64,000 nt of DNA from CBDCXF01 sp965223755 (GCA_965223755.1 CBDCXF010000002.1:1364001-1428000); one strand, 5' to 3'; positions 23,812-32,395 are shown, counted from the first letter of the stretch. Made by a program: numbers and translations. The notes: generated by a model not told the origin, from the letters alone.

Positions 23812-24849
23812 CTAGATCAATACCTTTGAGACAGTCGGCGGGAGGACGACCCGTGGGTCGAGTTTTCTAAGGTAACTTGCCGGTGGTTTCCGTTTCAAGC
23901 TTCTGTGGGGTCTGTAGGTGTTGTAGATGTCCTGGAATCTCTGGACGTAGGGCCTCAATCCCGAGACGGTGTCGGGCAATTCATACATTTCATAAAACTC
24001 GCCTCTCCAGGTCTCCTGCATCCTCTCGACGGTGCCATTGAGCTTGGGGCTCTTGGGCGGCAGGACGTAAAGCGTGATGCCTCGGTCTCGGCAAGCCTTC
24101 TCAAACTCGGCCATGAATTCGCTCCCACCATCCACCTGGATCGAGGTGATCTCAAACGGACACTCTGTGATGACCTTGTCGAGGAAGCGGGCAGCGCAGC
24201 GACTGGTTGCGCGCTGGTAGACCTCTCCCACTGTCCAGCGACTCACTGGGCAAGAGGCCGAGAAGTGCTTGAGCCATCTTCCTGGAGCGGGGACCAGGTG
24301 CAGAGTATCGATCTGGATTCGTTCACCCGCCTGGGTGGGTTTCGGGCAGGACTTGGGCAAGCGCTTGGCGTGCAGGCGGCGCATACGCCGAGAGTTCTTG
24401 TACTTCAAACGCTGGTAGCGCACCCGATAGATCACCCCTCGGTCCATCAGGTGGCGCAAGATCCTTCCGACCGTGGCTTCTGAAACCTCAAACCCTTCGG
24501 CTTGGATCAAAGGAGCTAGGGTCTCCTTGCCCCAGGCAGGAAACTCTTTACGAAGGGTTTCGACCCGGTGCACCAGATCCGAGGACCAATTGGCCTTACG
24601 CACGCGTTTGGGCCGACTCGAGAGGGGTTCTAGATGCCGAGGTCCACGCTCTAGGCGCTTTCTCCAGCGGTAGAGAGTTGCCCGACTCTTGCCCAGAATC
24701 TGAGCTGCTTCTTCACCTGAGACCCCCTTGGAGCGTAACTGCTCAAAGCCTTTGACCAAGCGCAGGCGCTCTTCGGCTTCATCGCTCAGAGCAGCAATGT
24801 CTTGACGGTAGTACTTGTAGAAACTGGGATTGAGTGCGACGATTTGCAA
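23812..24849 (-). CDS. DDE transposase, IS481/IS3-like integrase core
   Basis: A 345-aa transposase. N-terminal HTH part (SKGVSGEEAAQILGKSRATL, YRWRKRLERG) is followed by a second HTH (EVSEATVGRILRHLMDRG). The rve core has Asp181 (IQIDTLHL), Asp240 (IQVDGGSEF) and Glu275 (NGTVERMQ), i.e. a D-D-34-E spacing, and ends in YNTYRPHRSLKRKPPASY. Full length and apparently intact. No convincing terminal inverted repeats or target duplication were found at 23760-23820 or 24850-24960. It lies just upstream of the tRNA promoter, in the same orientation as the tRNA. Confidence 0.92.
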   Translation of the reverse strand: MQIVALNPSFYKYYRQDIAALSDEAEERLRLVKGFEQLRSKGVSGEEAAQILGKSRATLYRWRKRLERGPRHLEPLSSRPKRVRKANWSSDLVHRVETLRKEFPAWGKETLAPLIQAEGFEVSEATVGRILRHLMDRGVIYRVRYQRLKYKNSRRMRRLHAKRLPKSCPKPTQAGERIQIDTLHLVPAPGRWLKHFSASCPVSRWTVGEVYQRATSRCAARFLDKVITECPFEITSIQVDGGSEFMAEFEKACRDRGITLYVLPPKSPKLNGTVERMQETWRGEFYEMYELPDTVSGLRPYVQRFQDIYNTYRPHRSLKRKPPASYLRKLDPRVVLPPTVSKVLI

Positions 24850-25573
24850 TTGGGGGTCTCCCTTCGTTTTGGGTTATTTGTCATGACCCGAAGGGTTTCG
24901 GCCCCCTTTTCTCTTGTCAAGGCTGGGGATGATGACGGCTTGATGGATAGCTCGCCTGTGGCGACCTAACCACAACCCTTGGGAATCTCTGCCGAGATTC
25001 CCACATCTCCCACAGCCTCTACGACGAACCGATCTGTCGCACAGGTGTTTGATCTAGCTCATACCTTCTGCGATTGAGTCCGCGGGCCTCACGAGTGTGT
25101 TCCTGCGTGCACTTCCGATACGTCTCCCAAAATTCTCTCCAGATCCGAGTTCCTGAGATTCGGTCTCTCTTTTTGCAGGATTGCGCCACTGCGGCGCAAT
25201 GCCGCGCTTGGTCTGATTCTGCAGTCCAAAATCCGGCCGGCATTGGTCAGAACTCGGATGCCCAATGATGGACCGCTGTGGATTCGGTGGTGCAACGCCA
25301 AGGTTGGGCACTTCAGGCTTTTGATAAATCCGAGGAAAACACAACGAATTAGGTGTAGACCTGAAACCTCAACGATTTTTAAGAAACCTCAATGGGGGTT
25401 GCTGCGTTTCTAATTACGTAGATGATGAGCACGTTCCCAAGGTTAATCCGTGAACTACAGAACTTTGAACCGACAATTCAAATTGTTGACAAAAGTTCCG
25501 TTTCCAAACGGTCACCTCAGGCGGTGGGCGGCAAAGCTCTGAAGATGTCAATTGTTCTAGAAAGGGCACAACC
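24850..25573. mobile_element. 724-bp gene-free region, likely IS flank and decayed DNA
   Basis: No convincing gene; short overlapping frames in this stretch do not resemble proteins. Near the transposase is a small hairpin (CCGAAGGGTTTCGG). A perfect 8-bp hairpin occurs at 25180-25200. The last 200 bases are AT-richer and should hold the promoter of the winged-helix gene at 25574, whose ribosome site is AAAGGG. Confidence 0.35.
25180..25200. repeat. Hairpin ATTGCGCC-ACTGC-GGCGCAAT
   Basis: A perfect 8-bp inverted repeat with a 5-base loop inside the gene-free region beside the IS. There is no T-tract after it on the plus strand. Function unknown; could be an IS-related or binding structure. 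Confidence 0.4.
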
Positions 25574-25972
25574 ATGGGACCACTGGCAATGTTGAAACAG
25601 CGAGATGACGGACTTCGAACGGACGCGCAGTCACCGGTGCGCCGGGTGTATCGCTTCGGCGAGTACCGGCTATCGACTTCTCCGCTGCGGCTTGAACGAG
25701 GCGGCTTGCGAGTCGACGTCAGGCCGCAATCACTCCGGGTGCTGGAGCGCCTTTTGACAGCTGTTGGTTCAGTTGTTGAGCTGGATGACCTGTTCCCGGA
25801 GAGCCGCGATGCACGCGGTCAGGCTCGAGTGGCGGTCGTGCACCTGCGCAAGGTCTTGGGCGACCGCAGCGGTTCACCGCAGTTCGTGGAGACGGTGCGA
25901 AGCCGGGGCTACCGCTTCGTGCATCCGGTTGAAGTGGTTGAAGAACCACTCGTGCGTTGGGGATCGGCCTAG
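25574..25972 (+). CDS. Soluble winged-helix (Trans_reg_C/CadC-type) regulator
   Basis: A 132-aa protein made of only an OmpR/CadC-type winged helix: YRFGEYRLSTSPLRLERGG, VRPQSLRVLERLLTAVGSVV, then ARVAVVHLRKVLGDRSG and FVETVRSRGYRFVHPVE. No membrane helix, receiver or TPR part follows, unlike most CadC-like proteins of this phylum, so it either acts as a bare DNA-binding protein or lost its sensor. The ATG has AAAGGG upstream. It stands 77 bases before a second winged-helix gene in the same direction. Confidence 0.82.
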   Translation: MGPLAMLKQRDDGLRTDAQSPVRRVYRFGEYRLSTSPLRLERGGLRVDVRPQSLRVLERLLTAVGSVVELDDLFPESRDARGQARVAVVHLRKVLGDRSGSPQFVETVRSRGYRFVHPVEVVEEPLVRWGSA

Positions 25973-26049
25973 TCACTCAACCATCTGCCCGCGATGGGCG
26001 TCCAAGCATTGAGGCCTCGCGGCAAGGGCCTTGCAGCGGATGACCATCG

Positions 26050-26574
26050 ATGTCAGGACTCGTTGAGCTAGCCACGAGTGAAACTAGCAGTATTCCACCA
26101 AGGTTGCGTTCCGTCGGAATGAGCCTACCTACGGGCAAGTTCCGCGTCGGTGAATACGAAGTAGAACCGCGCACCCTGCAGGTGCGGCGGCAAGGGCAGT
26201 CGTTTACCCTTGAGCCCAAAGTTATGGGTGTGCTGGTCGACCTGGCTGGCTCGGCAGGTGAGACGCGAACCAAGCGCGAGATTATGGATTCGGTCTGGCC
26301 CGATGTAACCGTGGGCGACGCCGTGCTCAGTCGCTCGATTTCGATCTTGCGCCGCACCCTCGCCGACGACCCCAAGAATCCCAACTACATCGAAACCATT
26401 CCACGCATCGGCTATCGCTTTGTCGCCAATGTCACTCGAGTCGACAACGGCGCCGCTGCCGCTCCGGAGCCGGAAGAGGAAACTGACAACCCATTCCGGT
26501 GGCAGTGGATTCTGGCAATCGCCTTGGCAACAGTTTTGTTGCTTGCGCTGGGCATGTGGCTTGGCGGTCGTTAA
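26050..26574 (+). CDS. Membrane-anchored winged-helix (CadC-type) regulator with no sensor domain
   Basis: A 174-aa protein: winged helix at about residues 30-125 (FRVGEYEVEPRTLQVRRQGQ, SRSISILRRTLADDP, YIETIPRIGYRFVANV) and a single C-terminal membrane helix (WILAIALATVLLLALGMWL) followed by only GGR. The periplasmic sensor of CadC is absent. ATG 26119 (MSLPTGKFRV) is an alternative start, closer to the domain. It may be tethered at the membrane and controlled by a partner, or be a truncated relic. The neighbouring soluble winged-helix protein is a natural partner or duplicate. Confidence 0.82.
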   Translation: MSGLVELATSETSSIPPRLRSVGMSLPTGKFRVGEYEVEPRTLQVRRQGQSFTLEPKVMGVLVDLAGSAGETRTKREIMDSVWPDVTVGDAVLSRSISILRRTLADDPKNPNYIETIPRIGYRFVANVTRVDNGAAAAPEPEEETDNPFRWQWILAIALATVLLLALGMWLGGR

Positions 26575-26636
26575 GGCTATTAGCGTTTGATTTGAGGCAC
26601 ACGACAACCGCCCCGTGCGTTGGTGACGGCGGATTC

Positions 26637-27449
26637 CTAGCCGATTAAGCCGTCCCAGGGACTCGAGGCCGATGCGTACAATTTCTTGCCGATGCGCCCG
26701 GCATTGGCAGCCAGCCAGCCGGCTTGGACGGCGTCTTTCATCGCTGCTGCCATGCGCACGGGGTCTTTGGCTCCTGCGATACCGGTGTTCATCAACACCG
26801 CGTCGCAGCCGAGTTCCATCGCCAAGGCGGCGTCGGAAGCCGTGCCAACTCCAGCATCTACGATCACCGGCACGGGGTTTTCGCGGGATTGAGCTTGTTC
26901 GACGATGATGCGGATATTGGCGGGGTTGCGGATTCCGAGTCCGGAGCCGATCGGAGCGCCCAACGGCATCACCGCCGCGGCGCCAAGATCCTGCAGCTTG
27001 CGGCAGACGATGGGGTCGTCGGTGGTGTAGGGAAGGACAACGAAGCCTTCGTCAACTAGGGTCTTGGTGGCTTTGAGCAGTTCTTCGTTGTCGGGGAAAA
27101 GGGTGTCTTTGTCGCCGATCACTTCCAGCTTGACCCAATTCCAGCCGCCGACTTCGCGCCCTAATCTCGCGGTGCGAATGGCCTCATCGGCGGTAAAGCA
27201 CGCGGCTGTGTTGGGTAGAAGTAGGTACTTCTCGGGGTCGATGTGGTCGATGAGGGAGCCTTTGCCGATCTCATCCAGCGGGACCCGCCGCAGTGCGACG
27301 GTCACCATCTCGGTTCCCGAAGCCTCAAACGAGGCGACCATGGTCTCGTGGTCGCTGTACTTGCCAGTGCCCAGAATCAGGCGTGAGGTGAAGGCGTGGC
27401 CGGCGATGGTGAGGGGAGCTACTTCAATGGATGAATGATCGAGTGTCAT
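26637..27449 (-). CDS. thiG: Thiazole synthase
   Basis: A 270-aa ThiG, which forms the thiazole phosphate of thiamine from deoxyxylulose 5-phosphate, dehydroglycine and ThiS thiocarboxylate in the cytoplasm. Signature parts are LILGTGKY, WVKLEVIGD with the Schiff-base Lys107, VMPLGAPIGSGLGI and PVIVDAGVGTASDAALAMEL. Length is normal for the family. No thiS, thiF or thiH lies in the window, so the rest of the pathway is elsewhere. Same strand as panC and panB; a 103-base spacer with a dispersed repeat separates it from panC. No thiamine riboswitch is recognisable. Confidence 0.97.
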   Translation of the reverse strand: MTLDHSSIEVAPLTIAGHAFTSRLILGTGKYSDHETMVASFEASGTEMVTVALRRVPLDEIGKGSLIDHIDPEKYLLLPNTAACFTADEAIRTARLGREVGGWNWVKLEVIGDKDTLFPDNEELLKATKTLVDEGFVVLPYTTDDPIVCRKLQDLGAAAVMPLGAPIGSGLGIRNPANIRIIVEQAQSRENPVPVIVDAGVGTASDAALAMELGCDAVLMNTGIAGAKDPVRMAAAMKDAVQAGWLAANAGRIGKKLYASASSPWDGLIG

Positions 27450-27552
27450 GGGCTGGAGATGCTACTACCAATAAAAGAGGTTGTTCTGGGGCTCAGCAAG
27501 ATCCCGGCCCCCCGGCCTCACCGCCGCCGGGATGACGAGCACACCCCCGTTT

Positions 27553-28425
27553 TCATCCCCGCGGGTGGGTGGGAGTGGGGCGGGGATCCACGTAAAGGTT
27601 GTCGATCAACCGCGTTGAGCCGACCGTCCCGGCGATCGGCATCAAGACGTCACCGTCGATCGCGTCAACCGGTTGAAAGGTGTCGGGATCGACGACTTCG
27701 GCGTACTCAAGGCTTGCCATTGGCTCCAGGTCGACGACACTGTGCATCCTCGCGCGCAGAACGTCAGCGTCGGTTTCTCCGCTCTGGATGAGCTCCGCTG
27801 CGACTTGCAGCGCGCGGTAGTAGATGGTGGCTGCGGCTCTCTCCTTAGCGCCCAACAGTTGATTGCGCGACGACATGGCCAGGCCGTCGTCCTCGCGGAT
27901 GGTGGGGTGTCCGTGGATGTCGATGTCAAAATTGAGGTCGCGCACCAAGCGCCGTATCACTGCGAGTTGCTGGGCGTCTTTCTCACCAAAGACCGCGATG
28001 TCGGGCTGCACCAGCCAGAACAAGCGGGCGACGACCGTGGCCACGCCGCGAAAGTGGCCCGGGCGAAACGCTCCCTCGAGTCCTTCGGACACCCCCTCGA
28101 CCTCGATATAGGTCGAGTAGCCCGGCGGGTAAACGTCGGTGACCTCGGGCAGAAACAAGAGATCACAGCCGCACTCTTCCAGAAGTCGGGAGTCGCGAGC
28201 GATGTCGCGAGGGTAGCGTTCGAAGTCGGCGGCATCGTTGAACTGCGTCGGATTGACGAAGATCGAAACGACGACTTTGTCGGCGATGCGACCCGCTTGA
28301 CGGATCAAGGCCAGATGCCCTTCGTGGAGCGCCCCCATGGTCGGGACCAGTGCCACCGAGTCGGCGGATTGCTTCCAGCCGCGCACGATCGGGCGCAGTT
28401 CTGTGGTGGAACGGGCAGTGCGCAC
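27553..28425 (-). CDS. panC: Pantothenate synthetase
   Basis: A 290-aa PanC, which condenses pantoate and beta-alanine with ATP. The nucleotide site is TMGALHEGH (His34, His37); also VSIFVNPTQFND, AVFGEKDAQQLAVIRRLVRD and MSSRNQLL, all typical. Start GTG 28423-28425 gives MRTARSTTELR and fits the family length. It lies 79 bases after panB on the same strand, forming a pantothenate (coenzyme A) operon. PanD, making beta-alanine, is not in the window. Confidence 0.97.
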   Translation of the reverse strand: MRTARSTTELRPIVRGWKQSADSVALVPTMGALHEGHLALIRQAGRIADKVVVSIFVNPTQFNDAADFERYPRDIARDSRLLEECGCDLLFLPEVTDVYPPGYSTYIEVEGVSEGLEGAFRPGHFRGVATVVARLFWLVQPDIAVFGEKDAQQLAVIRRLVRDLNFDIDIHGHPTIREDDGLAMSSRNQLLGAKERAAATIYYRALQVAAELIQSGETDADVLRARMHSVVDLEPMASLEYAEVVDPDTFQPVDAIDGDVLMPIAGTVGSTRLIDNLYVDPRPTPTHPRG

Positions 28426-28504
28426 TAACAGTTCTTTCTAAACGCGCCCTTTTCGGCGGTGGCGCTTCCTGCTCCTACACATAGAGCCCACTATCCAAGA
28501 CCCG

Positions 28505-29365
28505 CTATCCATAAATTCGGCGCAGCTTCGCCGGTAGGGCTGATTCGTCGGTATAGCTCTCGTCGGCAGAGGGAAACTCCCCAGAGCGCACGTCTTGTAC
28601 GTAGTTGGAGATGGCCTCACTCGCGACTTCGCCGATCGATCCGTAACGGCGTACGAACTTGGGGGAGATGCGGTCTTCGATCCCAAGAATGTCGTGGTAC
28701 ACGAGCACTTGGCCGTCGCAGGCCGGGCCCGCACCGATACCGATGGTCGGAATCGAAAGCTCTTCGCTGACCTTGGCGGCGAGGCTCGCCGGAACGCACT
28801 CCAAGACCAGGGCAAAAGCGCCAGCCGATTCGAGAACGCGAGCGGCTTCGAGTAGCTCGGCGGCAGCGTCGTGTCCGCGCCCTTGCACGCGATAGCCGCC
28901 CATCTTGTGCACCGACTGGGGAGTCAGTCCGAGGTGGGCCATGACTGGAATCTCGGCTGCGGTGAGCGCTTCGACAATGTCCGGGCGGGCCCCTTCGATC
29001 TTGACCGCCTGGGCGCCACCGTCTTTGACAAAACGCAGGGCGTTGGCGACTGCTTGTTCAGGGCCTAGGTGGAACGAGCCGTAGGGCATGTCGGCCACGA
29101 GCAAAGCACGTTTGAGACCGCGACGCACCGCTTTGACGTGGTGCAACATCTCATCGACGGTGACCGAGAGTGTGTCCTCGTGTCCGAGAACGACCATCGC
29201 CAGTGAATCCCCGACCAGAACCATGTCGACTCCGGCACGGTCGACGATTTTGGCTTGGGCATAGTCATAGGCGGTGAGCATGGTGAGCTTCTCGTCTCGA
29301 CTGGGCGCCGCCGCTACCCACGGAACGGTCACCGGTTTGCTTTTCTGCTTGGTCTTGTCGGCCAT
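28505..29365 (-). CDS. panB: Ketopantoate hydroxymethyltransferase
   Basis: A 286-aa PanB, which transfers a hydroxymethyl group from methylene-THF to ketoisovalerate. Motifs: MLTAYDYAQAKIVDRAGVD, LVGDSLAMVVLGHEDTLSVT, ADMPYGSF, VKIEGA, MAHLGLTPQSVHKMGGYRVQ, IGIGAGPACDGQVLVYHDIL. It carries a short Lys-rich N-terminal extension (ADKTKQKSKPVTV). GGGAGA precedes the ATG. It starts the panB-panC operon. The 300-base leader region upstream contains a hairpin and a tandem repeat, listed separately. Confidence 0.97.
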   Translation of the reverse strand: MADKTKQKSKPVTVPWVAAAPSRDEKLTMLTAYDYAQAKIVDRAGVDMVLVGDSLAMVVLGHEDTLSVTVDEMLHHVKAVRRGLKRALLVADMPYGSFHLGPEQAVANALRFVKDGGAQAVKIEGARPDIVEALTAAEIPVMAHLGLTPQSVHKMGGYRVQGRGHDAAAELLEAARVLESAGAFALVLECVPASLAAKVSEELSIPTIGIGAGPACDGQVLVYHDILGIEDRISPKFVRRYGSIGEVASEAISNYVQDVRSGEFPSADESYTDESALPAKLRRIYG

Positions 29366-29593
29366 CGCGTTCTCCCATAGTTCGTCCTGGCGGGGGAGTT
29401 GGAGCGGCCGTAGCGGCCCAAAACCAACAGACCCCTCCGCTTGGTAGACGGAAGGGCCTCAACACACTCTGAGAGAGCATTGCTGACCCAGAGAACTTGG
29501 ACCGATTTGTTCCGTCTCGGTCCCGGATGGGATCCAAGCGGTGCCCCGGAGGGCTCACTCATTATAACGCTGGCGGGCCTCCAGCCATTCCAC
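29366..29593. other. Upstream region of panB with a possible structured leader
   Basis: Gene-free. On the minus strand GGACCGA (complement of 29517-29523) and TCGGTCC (complement of 29499-29505) could pair over an 11-base loop about 135 bases before panB. No known riboswitch class is recognised. Promoter boxes are not obvious. Confidence 0.3.
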
Positions 29594-29657
29594 AGCGGTT
29601 GAACAGGCCAGCGGTTGAACAGGCCAGCGGTTGAACAGGCCAGTGGTTGAACAGGCC
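29594..29657. repeat. Four tandem copies of a 16-bp unit
   Basis: AGCGGTTGAACAGGCC is repeated at 29594, 29610 and 29626, with a fourth copy at 29642 that has one change (AGTGG). It sits just beyond the stop of the DUF4097 gene. The unit is not a multiple of three and is non-coding; copy number may vary between strains. Confidence 0.93.
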
Positions 29658-29670
29658 CTAGTCCTGGCTG

Positions 29671-30468
29671 CTAATCTTGGCTCAACTTCAACCCGCCATT
29701 GGTCGTTTCGAGACGCACCATGGGGCCTCCCGATCCGAGTTGGGCGCGAAGCGTGCTGCGGAGTCCGAGGCGATCCGCTTTGGTGTCGCCAAAGTCAGAT
29801 TGAATCCCTCCGTTGCGAGTGGAAGCTTCCACGGTTCCATTGAACTGGCGGGGGAATTTGGCGTTAATGCCGCCATTACGGGTGTGCGCGATCACCTCGG
29901 AGCCGCTCCAACCGTCGTCGGCGAAGTCGAGAGAGACGCCTCCGTTGGTAGTGCTGGCGTCAACCGTCCCGCGTATTTCGTAGAACTTGATCCCGCCGTT
30001 GGTCGCACGAGCGGTGAGGTCTCCGGCCACGTCATGGACCTTGATGCCACCGTTGACGGTCTCTAGATCGAGGTTGGTCGACTTGGGCACTTGCAGCCGA
30101 AAACTGACGCTCCAGTGGTCGTCTCCGCTGCGACGCGGGCCGTTGGCGCGAATCTCGCCGTTGGTCCCGATGGTGACTTGGTCGACGATGTTCTCAGCCG
30201 CGGCATCGGTGTCGGCTTGAGCGCGCACGATCGCCACCAGGAGAATTTCGTTGCGATCCCAACCAGTGACCTTGACGCCGCCATTGGGACTGGCGTCGAC
30301 ATCGACGTGCTGGCGAGCGGGGAGTGATATCTCGCGGACCTCACAGGCCCAACCGCGCGAGTGACCCCACCGGCCTTGTTCACATGGATCGTCGGTTGTA
30401 GCAGCGTCACTGGCGAACGCCGCAGTACAGACGAAGGCTGCGATTCCGAAACATGCTGTCCACTTCAT
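29671..30468 (-). CDS. Exported DUF4097-type beta-repeat protein
   Basis: A 265-aa protein with a signal peptide (CFGIAAFVCTAAFASDAA), a Cys-containing mature start and a beta-solenoid-like body built on repeated NGG(I/V) turns: NGGVKVTGWDRNE, NGGIKVHDVAGDL, NGGIKFYEIRGT, NGGVSLDFADD, NGGINAKFPRQ, NGGIQSDFGD. This matches the DUF4097/DUF4098 adhesin-like family, frequent in Acidobacteriota; function is unknown, with an envelope location likely. Monocistronic between dNK and panB; a 16-bp tandem repeat follows its stop. Confidence 0.85.
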   Translation of the reverse strand: MKWTACFGIAAFVCTAAFASDAATTDDPCEQGRWGHSRGWACEVREISLPARQHVDVDASPNGGVKVTGWDRNEILLVAIVRAQADTDAAAENIVDQVTIGTNGEIRANGPRRSGDDHWSVSFRLQVPKSTNLDLETVNGGIKVHDVAGDLTARATNGGIKFYEIRGTVDASTTNGGVSLDFADDGWSGSEVIAHTRNGGINAKFPRQFNGTVEASTRNGGIQSDFGDTKADRLGLRSTLRAQLGSGGPMVRLETTNGGLKLSQD

Positions 30469-30629
30469 ACGATCTCCCGTTCTCTGAAAGGCGGTTCTAC
30501 TCCTTTTGTTGCCCGGGGCTTAGGTTGCGCACAGTACTGGGCGCGCACTTTGCCTCAGGCTCGTGTTGCTTAGACGCCGCGGCGCCCACGTCCGTTTAGT
30601 GGTCGCTTGTTGCTGGGGGCGGTGGCTGT

Positions 30630-31277
30630 CTACGAAGAGCCGCGCGGCACGTAGTACTGCGTGCCTTTGATCGGATGGGTCAGGCGCTGGACGAGGTCGT
30701 CGAGATCCTCTTCGCGTGAGGTGAAGTCGAGGTGGCGAGTGTCGACGACCAAAAGCGGTGACTTGTTGTAGTAGTGGTAGTAGTGGTTGTAGGCGTCGAT
30801 TAGCTCGGCCAAGTAGTCTTCGGAGATCTTCTTCTCAAAATCCCATCCACGACGTCGGATGCGCTCTTTGCAGGTGGCGAGGTCGGCCACCAGGTAGACG
30901 ACCAAGTCAGGTGTCGGCACCTGCGGTTCGAGCAAGCCGTACAGTTTGTCGAACAACATCAACTCGTCGTCTGACAAGTTGAGGTAGGCGAAGACGCGAT
31001 TCTTGGGAAAGGTGTAGTCGGCAACAACCAGATCTTCAAACAAGCTTTGCTGCGAGATCTCTTGCTGTTGCTTGTAGCGCGAGAGCAGGAAATACAGCTC
31101 GGTTTGGAATGCCGCCCCCGGTCGGTCGGCATAGAAATCCGAGAGGAACGGATTTTCGATGTCTTCGAGAATCTGCACTCCGTCGAAGCGATCGGTGAGC
31201 AACTCGACCAGCGTGGTCTTGCCGACCCCGATCGGACCGTCGACCGCGAGGTGGCGGAAAGGCAGTTGCTCGGCCAC
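30630..31277 (-). CDS. Deoxynucleoside kinase
   Basis: A 215-aa kinase of the dNK/dGK family that phosphorylates deoxynucleosides for salvage. The P-loop is GPIGVGKTT (residues 14-22). Other family features are LLSRYKQQQEI, DYTFPKNRVFAYLNL, the ATP-lid region CKERIRRRGWDFEKKIS and the final LTHPIKGTQYYVP. Substrate specificity cannot be read. Start GTG 31275-31277 shares its first base with the mqnE stop, so the two genes are coupled; this coupling between salvage and menaquinone synthesis has no obvious biochemical logic. Confidence 0.9.
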   Translation of the reverse strand: MAEQLPFRHLAVDGPIGVGKTTLVELLTDRFDGVQILEDIENPFLSDFYADRPGAAFQTELYFLLSRYKQQQEISQQSLFEDLVVADYTFPKNRVFAYLNLSDDELMLFDKLYGLLEPQVPTPDLVVYLVADLATCKERIRRRGWDFEKKISEDYLAELIDAYNHYYHYYNKSPLLVVDTRHLDFTSREEDLDDLVQRLTHPIKGTQYYVPRGSS

Positions 31278-32395
31278 TAGGCCACCGCCCGTTGAATCGG
31301 TTGGTACAGGGTGTCTCGCTCGACTGGAACAAACCCCGCCTCGCGCACCACGCGTTCGAGTTCAGCGCGAGTCAAAGCTTGTTCGGTATCGGCCCCGGCC
31401 ATGTGGTAGATGTGCTCTTCCACCACCGTTCCATCGATGTCATCGGCGCCGAAGCTGAGGGCGACTTGCGCCAGCTTGGGACCGATCATCACCCAATAGG
31501 CCTTGATGTGCGGCATATTGTCGAGGATCAACCGCGAAGCGGCGATGTGGCGCAGGTCATCCAGCCCGGTAGTGTGGAACTTGAGTCCCATGTAGTTGTT
31601 CTCGGGGTGGTAGGCGAGTGGAATAAAGGCGTTAAATCCCGGCGCCTCGTCTTCGAGATCGCGCAGCCGCATCAGGTGGTCGACCTTGTGCTCGACCTCC
31701 TCGACATGGCCATAGAGCATGGTGGCGTTGCTGGAGATGCCGATCTGGTGGGCGACGCGGTGGACCTCGATCCACTCGTCGGCGTCGAGTTTGCCGTTGC
31801 AAATTTCCTCGCGGACATCGGGGTGGAAGATCTCGGCACCACCACCCGGTAACGACCCCAAGCCGGCGTCGCGGAGCTGTTCCAGCACTTCGTGGATCGA
31901 GATCTTGGCAATCTTGGCGAACCAGCCAATTTCGATCGCGGTGAAGGCTTTGAGGTGTACGGAAGGAAAGCGCTCCTTCAACCCCCGCATCATCTCCAAG
32001 TACCACTCGAACGACAGATCGGGGTGCAGACCACCGACGATGTGAAACTCGGTGACCTGATCTCCTCCCTGCTTGGCCGCCTGTTCATAGATCTGGTCGT
32101 GGTTCATTTCCCAGGCGTGTTCCTCACCTTTGAGCGCCGCGAAACTGCAGAACTTGCAGTCGTAGGTATAGACGCAAACGTTGGTCGGATTGATGTGGCG
32201 GTTGATGTTGAAGTAGGCGTTGTTGCCGTGCATACCACGCCGCACATGGTCGGCGAGGCGGCCGAGAGCGAGGACATTGGGAGTTGTAAAGGCTGTAGTT
32301 GCGTCGTCTGCGTCGAAACGCTCCCCGGCCAAGATCTTTTCAGCTAAAGGCTGCAGGTCACTCGGGAATTGCTGCGGATTGAGGGAGTTTTGCAC
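31277..32395 (-). CDS. mqnE: Aminofutalosine synthase (menaquinone, futalosine pathway)
   Basis: A 372-aa radical SAM enzyme that joins 3-enolpyruvoyl-benzoate (MqnA product) with SAM to give aminofutalosine. Family motifs: HINPTNVC, EFHIVGGLHPDLSFEWY, LKAFTAIEIGWFAKI, LGSLPGGGAEIFHPDVRE, WIEVHRVAHQIGISSNATML and YHPENN. The cluster cysteines read C74-x5-C80-x2-C83, two residues longer than the usual CX3CX2C. GTG 32393 (VQNSLNPQQF) is chosen because it gives the family length; the frame is open 29 codons further up. It overlaps dNK. UbiA at 36.9 kb may act later in the same pathway. Confidence 0.93.
   Translation of the reverse strand: MQNSLNPQQFPSDLQPLAEKILAGERFDADDATTAFTTPNVLALGRLADHVRRGMHGNNAYFNINRHINPTNVCVYTYDCKFCSFAALKGEEHAWEMNHDQIYEQAAKQGGDQVTEFHIVGGLHPDLSFEWYLEMMRGLKERFPSVHLKAFTAIEIGWFAKIAKISIHEVLEQLRDAGLGSLPGGGAEIFHPDVREEICNGKLDADEWIEVHRVAHQIGISSNATMLYGHVEEVEHKVDHLMRLRDLEDEAPGFNAFIPLAYHPENNYMGLKFHTTGLDDLRHIAASRLILDNMPHIKAYWVMIGPKLAQVALSFGADDIDGTVVEEHIYHMAGADTEQALTRAELERVVREAGFVPVERDTLYQPIQRAVA

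Noticed and set aside
23812..24960. Terminal inverted repeats of the IS
   Set aside because: Only 5-base similarities (CCTTG) were found between the two flanks, which is not enough.
25019..25344. Several overlapping short minus-strand frames beside the IS
   Set aside because: No ribosome site, conflicting frames and no protein-like composition; more likely decayed DNA.
27673..28428. 251-codon plus-strand frame over panC
   Set aside because: Antisense to a certain PanC; no family features.
29366..29593. T-box or riboswitch upstream of panB
   Set aside because: A 7-bp stem exists but no known riboswitch or T-box core sequence is recognisable.
29594..29657. CRISPR-like array
   Set aside because: The 16-bp units are directly adjacent with no spacers.
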